Under the pieces are notes generated by a model that did no database searches, was not told the origin of the DNA, and was given only the letters and a program-made list of their open reading frames with translations. Shown here one piece after another: positions 44,191 through 55,893 of a DNA stretch of 64,000 bases. Each line of letters starts with the position of its first letter. Position 1 is the first letter of the stretch. This stretch comes from Echinometra lucunter (lineage: Eukaryota > Echinodermata > Echinoidea > Camarodonta > Echinometridae). The stretch covers positions 199,714 through 263,713 of the forward strand of contig CM057166.1 in assembly GCA_029962745.1 (NCBI GenBank). Reading direction: 5' to 3'. The translations under genes were made by a program, and so were the position numbers.

Positions 44191-44621
44191 TTTGTATATT
44201 GTAAGTCTAGCGCAAAGCACAACTGCAATGCGCGTAGCTTGGTACCCACTTTTACGTCATTCCTCATATTCAAATTTTTTGATCAACTCTGGATTTTTTA
44301 TGAGAAAATTAGCCAAAATGCATTGATTTCGATAAAAATCATCAAATTTGTAATGTTATTCTTCTTAGAATTCTTTTCTTGATCATATATCACAAAAAAT
44401 TTACCATTGTGTAATCACTTTAAAACCGCCTGAAATGGTTTTTGGTTTGATCCATGAATGATTTCGAGCATTTTTTTTTCATTTTGCGCGCGCACTGACA
44501 CGCGGACTTACGCGTACGCGTGCGTGTGACTGCATGGAATTCTTTGGACTGTTATGGACTGTCATCATACCAAATATGACATTTGGTTTCGAAGATATGA
44601 TCATGACAAGATATTTACAAA
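44191..44621. other. Non-coding stretch up to second gap
   Basis: Contains an alternating CG-rich run (GCGCGCGCACTGACACGCGG, about 44486-44505, and ACGCGTACGCGTGCGTGTGA) just before the gap. No gene. Confidence 0.6.
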
Positions 44622-45121
44622 NNNNNNNNNNNNNNNNNNNNNNNNNNNNNNNNNNNNNNNNNNNNNNNNNNNNNNNNNNNNNNNNNNNNNNNNNNNNNNN
44701 NNNNNNNNNNNNNNNNNNNNNNNNNNNNNNNNNNNNNNNNNNNNNNNNNNNNNNNNNNNNNNNNNNNNNNNNNNNNNNNNNNNNNNNNNNNNNNNNNNNN
44801 NNNNNNNNNNNNNNNNNNNNNNNNNNNNNNNNNNNNNNNNNNNNNNNNNNNNNNNNNNNNNNNNNNNNNNNNNNNNNNNNNNNNNNNNNNNNNNNNNNNN
44901 NNNNNNNNNNNNNNNNNNNNNNNNNNNNNNNNNNNNNNNNNNNNNNNNNNNNNNNNNNNNNNNNNNNNNNNNNNNNNNNNNNNNNNNNNNNNNNNNNNNN
45001 NNNNNNNNNNNNNNNNNNNNNNNNNNNNNNNNNNNNNNNNNNNNNNNNNNNNNNNNNNNNNNNNNNNNNNNNNNNNNNNNNNNNNNNNNNNNNNNNNNNN
45101 NNNNNNNNNNNNNNNNNNNNN
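44622..45121. other. Assembly gap of 500 N
   Basis: Exactly 500 N, a placeholder for a gap of unknown size. Confidence 0.99.
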
Positions 45122-47204
45122 GCGATTCTCGAACTTGATATAAATTCAATATAAGGAGGGAGATAGAATACATTGTGTGTTTTCTTCGCTATGCACGTAC
45201 GTTATTTCTTGTCATTTTAGTTTATATCAACTGTACAAGGCGGTGCCTGCTTCTGCCATTTTTTTTCTCTAGCAAAATAATAATGTGATACCATCAAATA
45301 CGACATATCAATGATACAGATAGAGGAGATGACAAAATGTGAACATAAAATGGAACGGGGGGGGGGCTAATGTTGAGGAAATACATATTGTGCATACCAT
45401 TCTACATTGGACTTATCTTGTTGTGCATAGCATGATAAAATATTACCGTAAATCATCAGATAAATTTTAAAAAGTAATTTGATAAAAGCAAAGTTGCAAA
45501 ACGCAATAATATGCATACGGCAAGGGTAAGAATAATGAGCGGAGGAAGAGAAAAAAAATGATTGTTCCGATTTGATACTCATGGGCACCATAAATGATAC
45601 TTACTAGTACTTGAAACGAGAAGAGTGATATTAGAGTTAGATAATGTTCGACAACTTCAGACGCACCACAGAAGAAGGATATGCAAAGGGTTAGGTACGT
45701 CGATGTGATTTTCCTTAATGGACCGAAGCAGAAGTAACTGTGGAAATTGATGGATAGGGTATAATCTGAGTTTAGGTGCTGCAAACTATTCTTCTCTCGC
45801 GTCTAGACTATAGACGGCTGCAATGGCTGACGATTCTGTTTCTCTTCAATGTTCACAGCAAATATGGCCACCATTAAACATTGAATTTTTACAAGCTATT
45901 GTCTGTGTTTCAAATTATGTACTAAGACAAGATGGTCCCGTCAATGGATTAGCGCTGACCCCCCCCCCCCCCCCGGGAGGGGGGAATACCTGTCACTCCT
46001 CTTTTATAGGGGAATGGAAGCTCTGAATGGAACGAGAAAAGAAAATAGGGGTTTCTAGCAGGTCTGGAGAAGTTGAATGCCCTCGCACAAGACCTGTCAT
46101 AGCAGTTTAATCCCCTCAGGAAGACCGCCCCTTCCTACCCCCCCCCCCCTTATAACAGGCAAATATACGGCCTCGGCTCCAGTAGATGTCATTATGCCGA
46201 TGATAAAGATTTATAAAGATACATTATCTGATGCATAATGCATATTATTATCATCATAATTATTATCATTTTTAAATTATTCATTTAGTGATATTATTGT
46301 TGTAATCATCATCATCATCAGGATTATTATTGTTATTCAGCATATACAACCAAGAAAACAAAGTATAAAACAATCATGAATTTAAAGAGTGATGGATGCC
46401 GGGAAAAGACAAAAAAAACTTAACTTAAGCCAAATTAAAAATCAAAATCATCCAAAGCAAAATGGGGAGGAATTACTACCTTATGTTGGTGCGATTTTGT
46501 TTAATAGGTGTTGGTTAAACAAGGTTAACGAGTAACGTCGTATAAAGGTCTTACATGACGCATCCATTAAAAACATTTTGGCGACTGGATTTGCTTCTTA
46601 AAATGTCATCACGTGCGATCTGTCTCAGATCCCCCAGCGAGTTACGTCAAGAAGCCAGCATTATTCACAATATCATTTTTTTTTTCTTTGTGATCATGCT
46701 TTAACTGAAGCTACCATAACAGTGGTAATAATAGACGTGGAAGGTGTCGAACATGAGAGCTTCAGAAAGGCGTAAACATGTCGTCCGGCCTTTGTTTTCG
46801 GTCTTCTTTATATATCAGTGGTTCGATAGGGTATGCGAACTTCAATTTGGTTGGTAAAACAAATGTTATTTTTAATTCATTTTGATCGATAAAAGGAAGA
46901 CACGTCGCGTGGGGTAGTCATTTTCAGATGCACTCAATGAGGTGATTTTTATTTATCTTTGAAAAAAAAATCATTTCTTAGCAGTTGTTAAGTGGAGGTC
47001 TTACAAAAAGACATGATATAACACCCATTTGAAGAAAAAAAATTCTTTTCCATACATAAAACCAGATTTTGTGTCCTGATGTGAATAGGCCTGTTTTGAC
47101 CGGAAGAAAAAGGAATCGCACAGAATTTTAAGTAACCTCATAAAATCAGAACTTATCCCCCAGCTCGTCTCCTTCACTATGCTCTATCATAATTCATGGA
47201 ACTT
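45122..47204. other. Intergenic region, no secure gene
   Basis: A possible minus-strand exon at 45605-45778 is discussed in the findings. C-runs lie at 45960-45974 and about 46139-46148, and ATT/ATC-rich simple sequence at about 46240-46330. The rest shows nothing recognisable. Confidence 0.5.
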
Positions 47205-48560
47205 TTTTTTTGTTTGTTTTAAAGAGTATTTTATTTCCATTCAATGAAAAAATAAAAATCACATAATATTAAGCACATAGTACATGTAACATCAAAAGTA
47301 TAAAGTCACAAATTCTCAAACTGAATTCAATAACGTATACATTCGATTGATTCGAATAAACTAAATTCAACAGAATACATCATGCTTTTACACCTGATAT
47401 CAATTACATTTAATGTATAATACAGAAAGAACGAGACGCAGAAAAAAAAAAGTCCTACATGTTCAAGTGAATGAAAGTAAATTTTAAAAAAGGGGGGAAA
47501 AAAGAAGAGAGAAAAAAAATAATTTAAAAAAATTAAACCTTCCCTCTCCCTTCCCAACTTTGGGGCTCTTCCCCCCCCCCTTAGATCCCACGTGACCGAA
47601 TTTGAAGGAGAGGGGGGGAAACACGGATCTCTCCCTCCCCCCCCCCCCCCCCTCCCCATCCCCCTTCCTCCGCTCTTCTGTGTGTGCCCGGTTAGGCTCT
47701 GATCAATTTTAAAGGTAAAAAATAGATATAGTTACATGAAACTTGATTCAAACTTACTTCTGCCTCAGCATCCCAAGGAAATGAACTTATCCCACTTTCT
47801 AAAATGGCCTGTTAATATTCCTCTCTGTTCAGCAAATTTTCTTTCTTCTTGTTTTTCTTCTTCTATTCTTTTCTTGATCTCATTAGGAGTGGGAGGTTTT
47901 CTTTTGGTTCTACCATGTCTACTATTGCTAAATATCATATACTTTATCAAAATTATTACATGATTCAACAACTCCAGTATTTGACCCTTCTATTCCGACA
48001 TGGAACCCTTTCCAATCTATATTTCTAATACCACGAAGCTGGAATAAGTTACCACAATCATCCATAACATTTTTATTTTTTCACATAAAAAGAATAAATG
48101 ATCATAGGTTTCCTCCTCTTTGTGACGTTTGAAGTTTGAAGTTTCTTTATTTCCACATAATGCAAGTAACACAATTAAATAAACATACATATATTTATTC
48201 TTGGAATAACAATATGTAAAATAAATTTGCATATGAAAAATAATACATTTTCCAAATATCTGTAAGTATTAATTTAAGTTAAATTAAGAAGAATAAATCA
48301 GTGGAGGGGTCTATTTAAAGAAGCAAAGCTTGTACTGTATAGACCCCTATCTGGCTTACAAAAATAATGATACAATAATAATGTAATACAAATGTATGTG
48401 CTTTTACGTTATTCCATCCCCACCCCCACCCCCCGCGGCCCCGTCACAAAAAGAACATAAATTATCTGTTGCGTTTTTAAATACAAACAAATATTTTTTT
48501 TTTGTAAACAAAGATTATATAACATTTTAAACTGAATTCTCTCAGCCTACTATTTAATGT
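47205..48560 (-). mobile_element. Tx1/L1-like LINE 3' part, interrupted
   Basis: Minus-strand pieces match the C-terminal end of Tx1/L1-type ORF2: an NLCSFC motif near 48440, then KEEETYDHLFFLCEKIKMLW near 48050-48110, and a terminal segment with RTKRKPPTPNEIKKRIEEEK near 47820-47890. A 3' UTR with C- and G-runs leads to an A-rich tail (T-run at 47205-47214 on the plus strand). About 300 bases of another element (48132-48430) split the zinc motif. Frameshifts are present. Confidence 0.65.
48132..48430 (-). mobile_element. 3' end of a second LINE inserted in the first
   Basis: The minus-strand segment ends GAAATAAAGAAACTTCAAAC with a repeated CTTCAAA tail. It contains a 10-bp perfect stem AGGGGTCTAT...ATAGACCCCT (48306-48350), typical of a structured LINE 3' UTR. 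Its position between the NLCSFC and KEEETYDHLFF parts of the flanking ORF shows it inserted later. Confidence 0.55.
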
Positions 48561-51500
48561 GGATTTTCCTGGTCTCAAAAATATAATTGCGGCATTTTTT
48601 TTCAGAAATATGATACATTTGCTCGAACTTTTGAATCGCCTGTGATGCAAAAGCCCTTTGATAGCCCTAGCTCGATACCGATAATATCGATCTTGTGAAC
48701 ACCCAGAAAAGTTGTCGAACTCTAAAAAGGCCCGTGAGACCTTCATGTTACTCTCTCTGATCCACTGTCACTCGTATGGGCTCTAGCCAATGCCATTACA
48801 ATATAAAACGCTTGAAGATGGTATCAGCCAACTGCTAGAACAACCCAAATCAGATATGAACAAAAAGTAGCAGATATCGTAAATGTAGGTCCTATCAAAG
48901 GGCAAGGCATCATTCTGGTCACTTTCTTAAAAAGTACCAGTCTAGCTGAAATCATACAAAGGAAGTCCCTGGGACAGTAGATTCCATATTTCTTAAAGGA
49001 CACGGTCGACTGGGGGCGAGTTTAAAGATTGGATGAAATGAAAGCTCGTATAGATGAGTTCACAACTCTTCGCCTCGCAGCTTCCTTTCCTAGTTACCGC
49101 CTCTCCGCTACTAAATTCGCCACGTCCGCCGGCGACGTATGAGCCATTTCAAAATGACTCAGCTAGGAAGGGGTAATACATAAGGACGGAGGTAGGAAAC
49201 GGGGGACGGGGAAAGGTAGAAGGGTGTCGAAATGACCGTCCAAGATATATTTAAACCCTCTCACTTTAGGCTTTCAAAGTTACGATCTGTTTTATGAGAT
49301 GTTCTCTTTAGGTTTCCATGGTGCCTTATTATTCATGATTGGAGTCTTTCTGTTTCTTCTCCATTAGTATGTTTTTTTTGGGGGGGGGGAGGGGGTTCTC
49401 CGCACATCAAGTATCTATACGTAATACAATTAGATGTCATAAAGTACTATATCGGAGGATTTTTTGTCCTACCTTTTCTTGTCTCTTTTTTTTTCTTCTT
49501 CTTCTTCTTCTTAAAGAGAATTTATATATCTTCTTCTTCTTGAGTTGGTTTTATTTGGCAAGAAGTCACTCAAATTGACTATTTTTCGGTCGTTACACCG
49601 GGGTGTGTTAGCCTTGGTAAAAGGCTGTTGGCGTAGTAGTCAAAAGAACCCACTTGTGGGGCGTCCAAAAGGACCCTTGTCATGACTGTGGAGGATCCTT
49701 TATTTAATGTTTTGTGTGTCTGTTTTCATCGTAACATTATGCTCATCTGCAGAAAGTAAATAGGGTTACTGATGATAGTATCCATGGAGATCACTGTGTT
49801 TAGAGAAATAGACGAAAATCCCAACCATCATGACCATAGGAAACGATGCTGGATTCAAACCACTAATGAAGAATTTCATACACAAAGCCAAGGCGAGATA
49901 TTTCTCTATAGCACCAGCATTTATCATGAAAGGAAGAGAAAAACTCAACAAGCAAACTGTTTTATTTACCCCTCGAAGGGTGCTGTGTGTCATGGGTAGC
50001 GATGGCAGAGGTAAAGTTATTATTTTGTTTGAAATGCGAGTAGGTCGTGGCCATCGAATTCTGAAAGGTATGAAGTAGGAGGGTTGGTGACTATCTTTTT
50101 CTCTTATTCGTCTCCAACACTCTCTTCCTCTTTTCCTTGTCTCCCTACTTTCCCCATCCAACCTTTTGGGAGAGAGAGCGAGTGGGAATAAGGCAACCAC
50201 CTCTCCCCCGCGTCCCCAACAGAAAAAGGGCCAGGGGCCACTTCCCGTACCGTACCCATCCATAATTGTACATCATAGTTAAGTCAAGGAGGATGGGGAG
50301 GGGGTCAATTTCAAGCGAGACCCCTTGTCGTAGTAGGAAGTTGCTAATTACCGTGAACCCAACAGAGTGAACAAACGGCGACTGTAGTCTTATTTCGTAT
50401 TGTCGCTTTCGTATGGCAGTGGTTATTCAAACATTTTCCCGTGCAACCATGGATATACACAGTATGTCCCTGGGCGAACTAACATTTTTTGCCTTTTGCT
50501 GGATGGACATGATGTACGTAAAAATATAAAGCAAAAGGTTCGGGTATATATATGATAGTGCATGTCTTGATACAGGACACAGATTCGATGATGAGTTTTA
50601 TTTCGATCAAAATTTTGATGACTCCATCTTACGAATTAAAAACTGAATTGAATTTGGACCGTATAAATTATTAGACGATCATTTCCCTCGTTGGTTTCAC
50701 GAAGAACATAGAGAAAACCTTCAGCCATGCAAATTTTGCTTCAATTTCCCAAGAAATACTTGGATATGAAGTGCTGGCTCTTCAGACCCTGCCTAAATTA
50801 TATATATTTTTTTAATATTTCGTTCATAACGGTGCCATTATATTTATGACGAAATCGTACTCATCCATTCTATAAATCCGACCGTTGTCAACAGGTTAAT
50901 ATGTATTCGGGTTATAAATAACATACCACCTTTTCAGGAAATGACGATTATTTAGCGCAGAAAGTTTTGTCACGAATGACGTCATGGTGACGAAATGATG
51001 TCACATCTCGGTAAGGAGACGAAAAGTGGAGTTAAATCACGAAAGTACGTGATTTTTCGTTCCTCCTCAAATTTAATTCATTTGAGTTACTTTCATACTC
51101 GTTATACAAAACATCATTTTAGAACTGAAAAAGTATGATGCAAACATTCTACATTTATAAGCAAAGTTTATTACCGAAACTTTGGATGTGCGTCAATGAC
51201 GCGACTTGAGATAAAAGAAGTTATTTTGTCATAAGGATATTTTCTGATGCTGAAGAAAAGGGTGTAAAGAGATGTTCAATTGTTGAGGAGAAACACTAGC
51301 TGAAAGATTAGGCATTAAAACAATGTTTACGTTACCTTGACAAGAAAAAATAAAAGTGTTTACATTGCCATGAGAAATGATGTTACTATTTCTGCAGTTA
51401 TGCATGCAATAATATTTAGTAGATTAAACTCACATGAAATGTGGCAAGAAAAAAAAACTGGCACGGCCTGAAATTCGATTAATCTATGAATGCTTTGATC

Positions 51501-53170
51501 GAATTCAACACATGTATTTTGTTTATATTTCTGATCATAAAGCTATAACAATCAGCCAATTGGCGATCACGTTAATAAATACGCGCTCTTATTCATTTGT
51601 GTCGTAACTGCCTGTTCTACCAGTAGGCCTATTTTTTGGACTTCGGAACGTCTTTATATCATGGTATATTTAAAAAACGGCATTATCATAGGTTAAAATT
51701 ACGGACTTAAACATGCAAAAATTACATGACAAACATTCTCAGGCTTACCTATGGTTTTCGTAGACTCTCGTTACCAACAGCCCAGTGTAAATCACATGCG
51801 ATCCATACGGCGGTATAACGATCGTCTGAGCGAGAGGGAAACTACAAATCAGCGTAGTCGTTTCGCGGCAGAGATCCGTGCATGCTAGTTTCGGTCGGGG
51901 ATAGGTTTTTATCTCACATAAACACAGTTTCCGGTACGGAAGAATGGCGGAGAGCGGAAAAGAACCATCGAGACACCTTAACTTTACTGATTCTGTTGCA
52001 TTCTGTGTCGCTCACAGCCTCGGCCTTCCATTTTTATTTTCTTTTGCTTTACAACGACATTTCAAAACAAATAATCTCTCTCGTCAATGCATTTCCGGCG
52101 TTGAGATCTAGAGCGAATTAACGCTCTTAATTCGCTAGCTGTCTAGCATTGTGTCACATAATTATTGGGCGTTTTTTTAAAAAAGGAAACCCAGCTTTAA
52201 AAATTCTTGATAATACTGCATGCATTTTATTGACTAGTCATGTGCTAGTATTAGTTTCCAGATTCAAGCATCACTGAATGCCATTGTCTTCCAAACTGTG
52301 TGCAGAATCACAGGTGGTTCACTTTCCTCTACACTCTAAAACCAATCTAGTCTTATCAATTATTATTGTTATTATTATTATCATTATCATTTCATTAGAT
52401 TATACCGGATCAGACGAGCGCCAACTAGATTCTAGTGAAAAATTGACTGTATATTCTGGTAAAAACGACAAAAATTCAAGTAAAGTTAGTATTGGACAGA
52501 CCCCTCGAGATCCAACACTATTCTAGTCAGAACTGACACCATTCTAGTAAAACTGACCAGATTTTAGAGGAAAAAGAAAATAAGTTGACTAGAATTTCTA
52601 GTCATTGAGATTCTTCTTTCTTTTTTTATTGATAAAGTCGGCATCCACTGGCAACAAAACATAATTCGTATCACGTAACCATGGCAACAGAGTTAGAGTA
52701 ATGTTCAGTAGTGACTTAAGGCCTGGATTTGTATTTAAAACAAAAGAGAAAAAAAAACTTAACTAAATTTTTCGATGCTACAAAGCGAAATTTTCTCCAT
52801 GAAAAAGAAGATCCCCCCCCCCCCCCGAAAATGAAAATAATTATAAAATTTCCCCTGTGAATTTCCAACATGTAAATTCGGACAAAACTGAAGCTGAAGC
52901 TGATATAATTATTTGCAATATCGGTGGTTATTGCTCCTTCTGACAGTTTTTGATCACACTTAACTCAACATTATGTTTTAAAAACACTTTGATACAGATC
53001 TCACATTAATAACGATATGATTACTTGGAGTTCTGGTTATAGCCAGAACCTAAAAAGCTTTAATACAAAGTGTTATTGCACAAAGCAACAAACCTAATAA
53101 TTATCATGTTGATTTTTGAAAAGTGGAAATTCCTTATGCATTTTCTAGAGATTATCAGGTCTTTGAAACC
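48561..53170. other. Long intergenic region, no gene supported
   Basis: Both strands were read without finding a recognisable protein. Present are a G-run (49378-49389), a CTT repeat (49494-49512), ATT-rich simple sequence near 52360-52390 and a C-run near 52814. The stretch 51780-51900 is richer in CpG (CGATCGTCTGAGCGAG, GTCGTTTCGCGGCAGAG) and could be a promoter-like patch, but no adjacent exon was identified. Confidence 0.5.
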
Positions 53171-53174
53171 TCAC

Positions 53175-53453
53175 GCTGGTAGATGTAGGGGGAATAGAGG
53201 AAGGAGGGTAGGAGAGGTAGAGGGTATTAGATTTAGGGGGTAGTAGAGATAGGAGGGTGGTAGAGGTAGGAAGGTAATAGATGTAAGAGGGTAGTAGAGG
53301 TAGGAGGGTAGTAGAGGTAGGAGGGTAATAGAGGTAGGAGGGTAATAGAGGTAATGGTAATAGATGTAGGAGGGTAGTAGAGGTAGGAGGGTAATAAAGG
53401 TATGAGGGTAACAGAACTGATGTAGGAGGGTAGAAGAGGTTGGAGGGTAGTAG
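53175..53453 (-). repeat. 17-bp minisatellite, first tract
   Basis: Tandem copies of GTAGTAGAGGTAGGAGG (plus strand) with substitutions and small length changes. It is continuous with the larger tract after 53697 apart from an inserted element. Pro/Leu/Tyr-rich frames on the minus strand follow the repeat. Confidence 0.9.
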
Positions 53454-53696
53454 CAGGGGCGGCGCCAAGGTATTTTGTTAAGGGGAAAGATGACCCATAG
53501 GTGAGTTTATTTACGTTTTAAATGAAGAAATAGGGGTAATATATAGTTACATTACCCAACCCTCTCTTTTTCCATACTGTTAGTCTCTTCTTTCTCATTT
53601 TCCTCCTCCTGTTTCTCCTCTTTTTCCCTTTTTTTTCTGGTCACTTGAAAAATCAAGTGACTCCCTGCCCCCCCCCCCTCCGTAGCGCCGCCCCTG
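53454..53696. mobile_element. hAT-like MITE inserted in the minisatellite
   Basis: CAGGGGCGGCGC at 53454 and its exact complement GCGCCGCCCCTG ending at 53696 are 12-bp terminal inverted repeats of a 243-bp element. TAGTAG lies at both outer edges, consistent with a duplicated target, though the minisatellite itself contains that word. CAGGGGCGG ends are common in hAT superfamily elements. The interior includes a C-run and no transposase. Confidence 0.75.
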
Positions 53697-54640
53697 TAGT
53701 AGAGGTGGGCTGGTAGGAGAGGAAGGAGGGTAGTGAAGGTAGGAGGATATAGTGGAGGTTGGAGGGTAGTAGATGTAGATGGGTAGTAGAGTTGGGAGGA
53801 GTAGAGGTAGGAGGATAGCATCGGTAAGAGGGTGGTAGAGGTAGGAGGGTAGTAGAGGTAGGAGGATAGCATCGGTAATAGGGTGGTAGAGGTAGGAGGG
53901 TAGCATCGTTAAGAGTTTAGTAGAGGTAGGAGGGGAGTAGAGGTAGGAGGGTAGCATCATTAAGAGTGTAGTAGAGGTAGGAGGGTAGCATCGTTAAGAG
54001 TGTAGTAGAGGTAGGAGGGTAGCTAGAGAAAGGGGGGGTATTAGCTGTAGGAGGGCAGTGTGAAGGGATAGGGCAGTAGTAGAGGCAGGAGGTTAGTAGA
54101 GGTAGGAAGGTAGCATCGGTAAGAGGGTAGTAGAGGTAGGAGGATAGCATCGGTAAGAGGGTAGTAGAGGTAGGAGGATAGCATCGGTAAGAGGGTAGTA
54201 GAGGTAGGAGGATAGCATCGGTAAGAGGGTAGTAGAGGTAGGAGGGTAGCATCGCTAAGAGGGTAGTAGAGGTAGGAGGGTAGTAGAGGTAGGAGGATAG
54301 CATCGGTAAGAGGGTAGTAGAGGTAGGAGGGTAGCATCGGTAAGAGGGTAGTAGAGGTAGGAGGGTACCATCGTTAAGAGTGTAGTAGAGGCAGGAGGTT
54401 AGTAGAGGTAGGAGGGTAGCATCGGTAAGAGGGTAGTAGAGATAGGAGGGTTGTAGAGGTAGAAGGATAGCATCGGTAAGATGGTAGTAGAGATAGGAGG
54501 GCAGTAGAGGTAGAAGGATAGCATCGGTAAGATGGTAGTAGAGGTAGGAGGGCAGTAGAGGTAGAAGGATAGCATCGGTAAGATGGTAGTAGAGGTAGGA
54601 GGGTAGCATCGTTAAGAGGGTAGTAGAGGTAGGACGATAC
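53697..54640 (-). repeat. 34-bp minisatellite, main tract
   Basis: Dominant unit of 34 bp on the plus strand, made of two related 17-mers: GTAGTAGAGGTAGGAGG and ATAGCATCGGTAAGAGG. About 25 copies occur with some units lacking one half. Since 34 is not a multiple of three, all three minus-strand frames read through each unit in turn, giving long Pro/Leu/Tyr/Ser frames that are not taken as genes. Confidence 0.93.
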
Positions 54641-55562
54641 TGATCGTAATCACACAAACACTAAGCTCCGCATCAAATGAAAACTTGGCTGAAGTTGTGA
54701 TATCACTGCGTTCCATTTGCCAGTTTGAAATAGACATAATGTATTATGTGCCTAATATTCGTAAATCTGTAGCCTCTCGAAGATATTTCAAAAGTCGTTT
54801 TTCCTTCTTTGTGCGTGTTTGTTGGTGGGGGCGTGGGTTTAAACTGTTTAAACCTGAATTTCAGAATGTAAAAACATGAAATGTTATCGAGCCACTATTT
54901 GCATGATGATTATTTTATGACTTTATTGATTTTATTGTTCAATAAGACATTTTTAAAATGATGATATTGTTTTAATTCACGCTAATGTGTACTTCAACTC
55001 CATTTTGATGTAACTTCCATTAGTGTCCATGAAAGATAAATCTGAGGCTGGAGCGGTGTCGATCTCCATTCGAACTACGATTAATATTAGGCGCTATGAA
55101 AATCTAAAATAACATTATTATTACTTTACTCTTGAATTCGCCACACTCACTCTACATTATGTTTACTTTAATTCAGTTATCAAAGTCATAATCATGAATG
55201 GGAAATATGAATAAAAAGGTTTTTTTTTTACTTATTGTCCTGATGATTTTATAAGGGCTTAAAATTCAGAGCATGTAATAAAAAACAATAGTTATATGAC
55301 TGAACAAACCAAAGTTCCCCGGTGTTGTCACTCTGTATTGACTTCGTGTGCGCACGATCGTTCGAAATTTCGCGTAAAAAGGGGTCTTTTTTTAGCATGT
55401 TCGCGATTTTGAAAAAAAAAGGGGGTTGCTTTCATAAGCTCCTACTCGAAATCGAAAAAAGGGGTGTTTTGAGCTTGTAATCGAAGTTTAAAAAAGGCAG
55501 GTTTTCTTTTTTTCTGGTCCTCGTTTCCAATTTTCTGTTTTGTTTTAATTTCTGTTTTTTTG
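54641..55562. other. Intergenic stretch, nothing recognised
   Basis: AT-rich, no supported gene. A phrase with AAAAAAGGGG and TTTTGA repeats loosely near 55376-55500. Confidence 0.55.
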
Positions 55563-55565
55563 TTT

Positions 55566-55575
55566 TTTTTACATG

Positions 55576-55630
<55 letters not shown>

Positions 55631-55856
55631 GAAAATTAGTCTGCTTGGCATCTAGATAATACAAGAATCAGAGTTGGTAGTAGAATGTCATTAAAAAATA
55701 AAATCATAGATTTTAAAAGAAAACGGAGCATACCTCTCAAAAATGAAAGGCGAAGTCACACTCTTCGTCAGTGCCCACGGTGTGACAAAAAGATGTAGAT
55801 CAAAATCCGTTTCTATGATTTTATTTTTTAATGGCATTCTACTACCAACTCTGATT

Positions 55857-55891
<35 letters not shown>

Positions 55892-55893
55892 CA
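55566..55893. repeat. TA microsatellites bounding a 200-bp fold-back
   Basis: TA runs at about 55566-55627 and 55859-55890 flank an inverted repeat whose arms 55663-55709 and 55813-55859 are complementary over 47 bp (AAGAATCAGAGTTGGTAGTA outermost). The loop is about 100 bases. The whole could extrude as a cruciform. Confidence 0.75.

Noticed and set aside
44534..45173. Open frames through the second N gap
   Set aside because: They consist almost entirely of N codons.
45823..46026. 67-codon frame starting MADDSVSLQCSQQ
   Set aside because: It runs into a C-tract coding for prolines and shows no conserved domain or splice support.
49766..50263. A 165-codon minus-strand frame with hydrophobic C-terminal part
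   Set aside because: The first half is low-complexity and the second half has weak splice words and no recognisable family. It may hide an exon but cannot be supported.
53145..54657. Pro/Leu/Tyr-rich minus-strand proteins up to 246 codons
   Set aside because: They follow the 17/34-bp minisatellite in all frames; without transcription they are treated as repeat artefacts.
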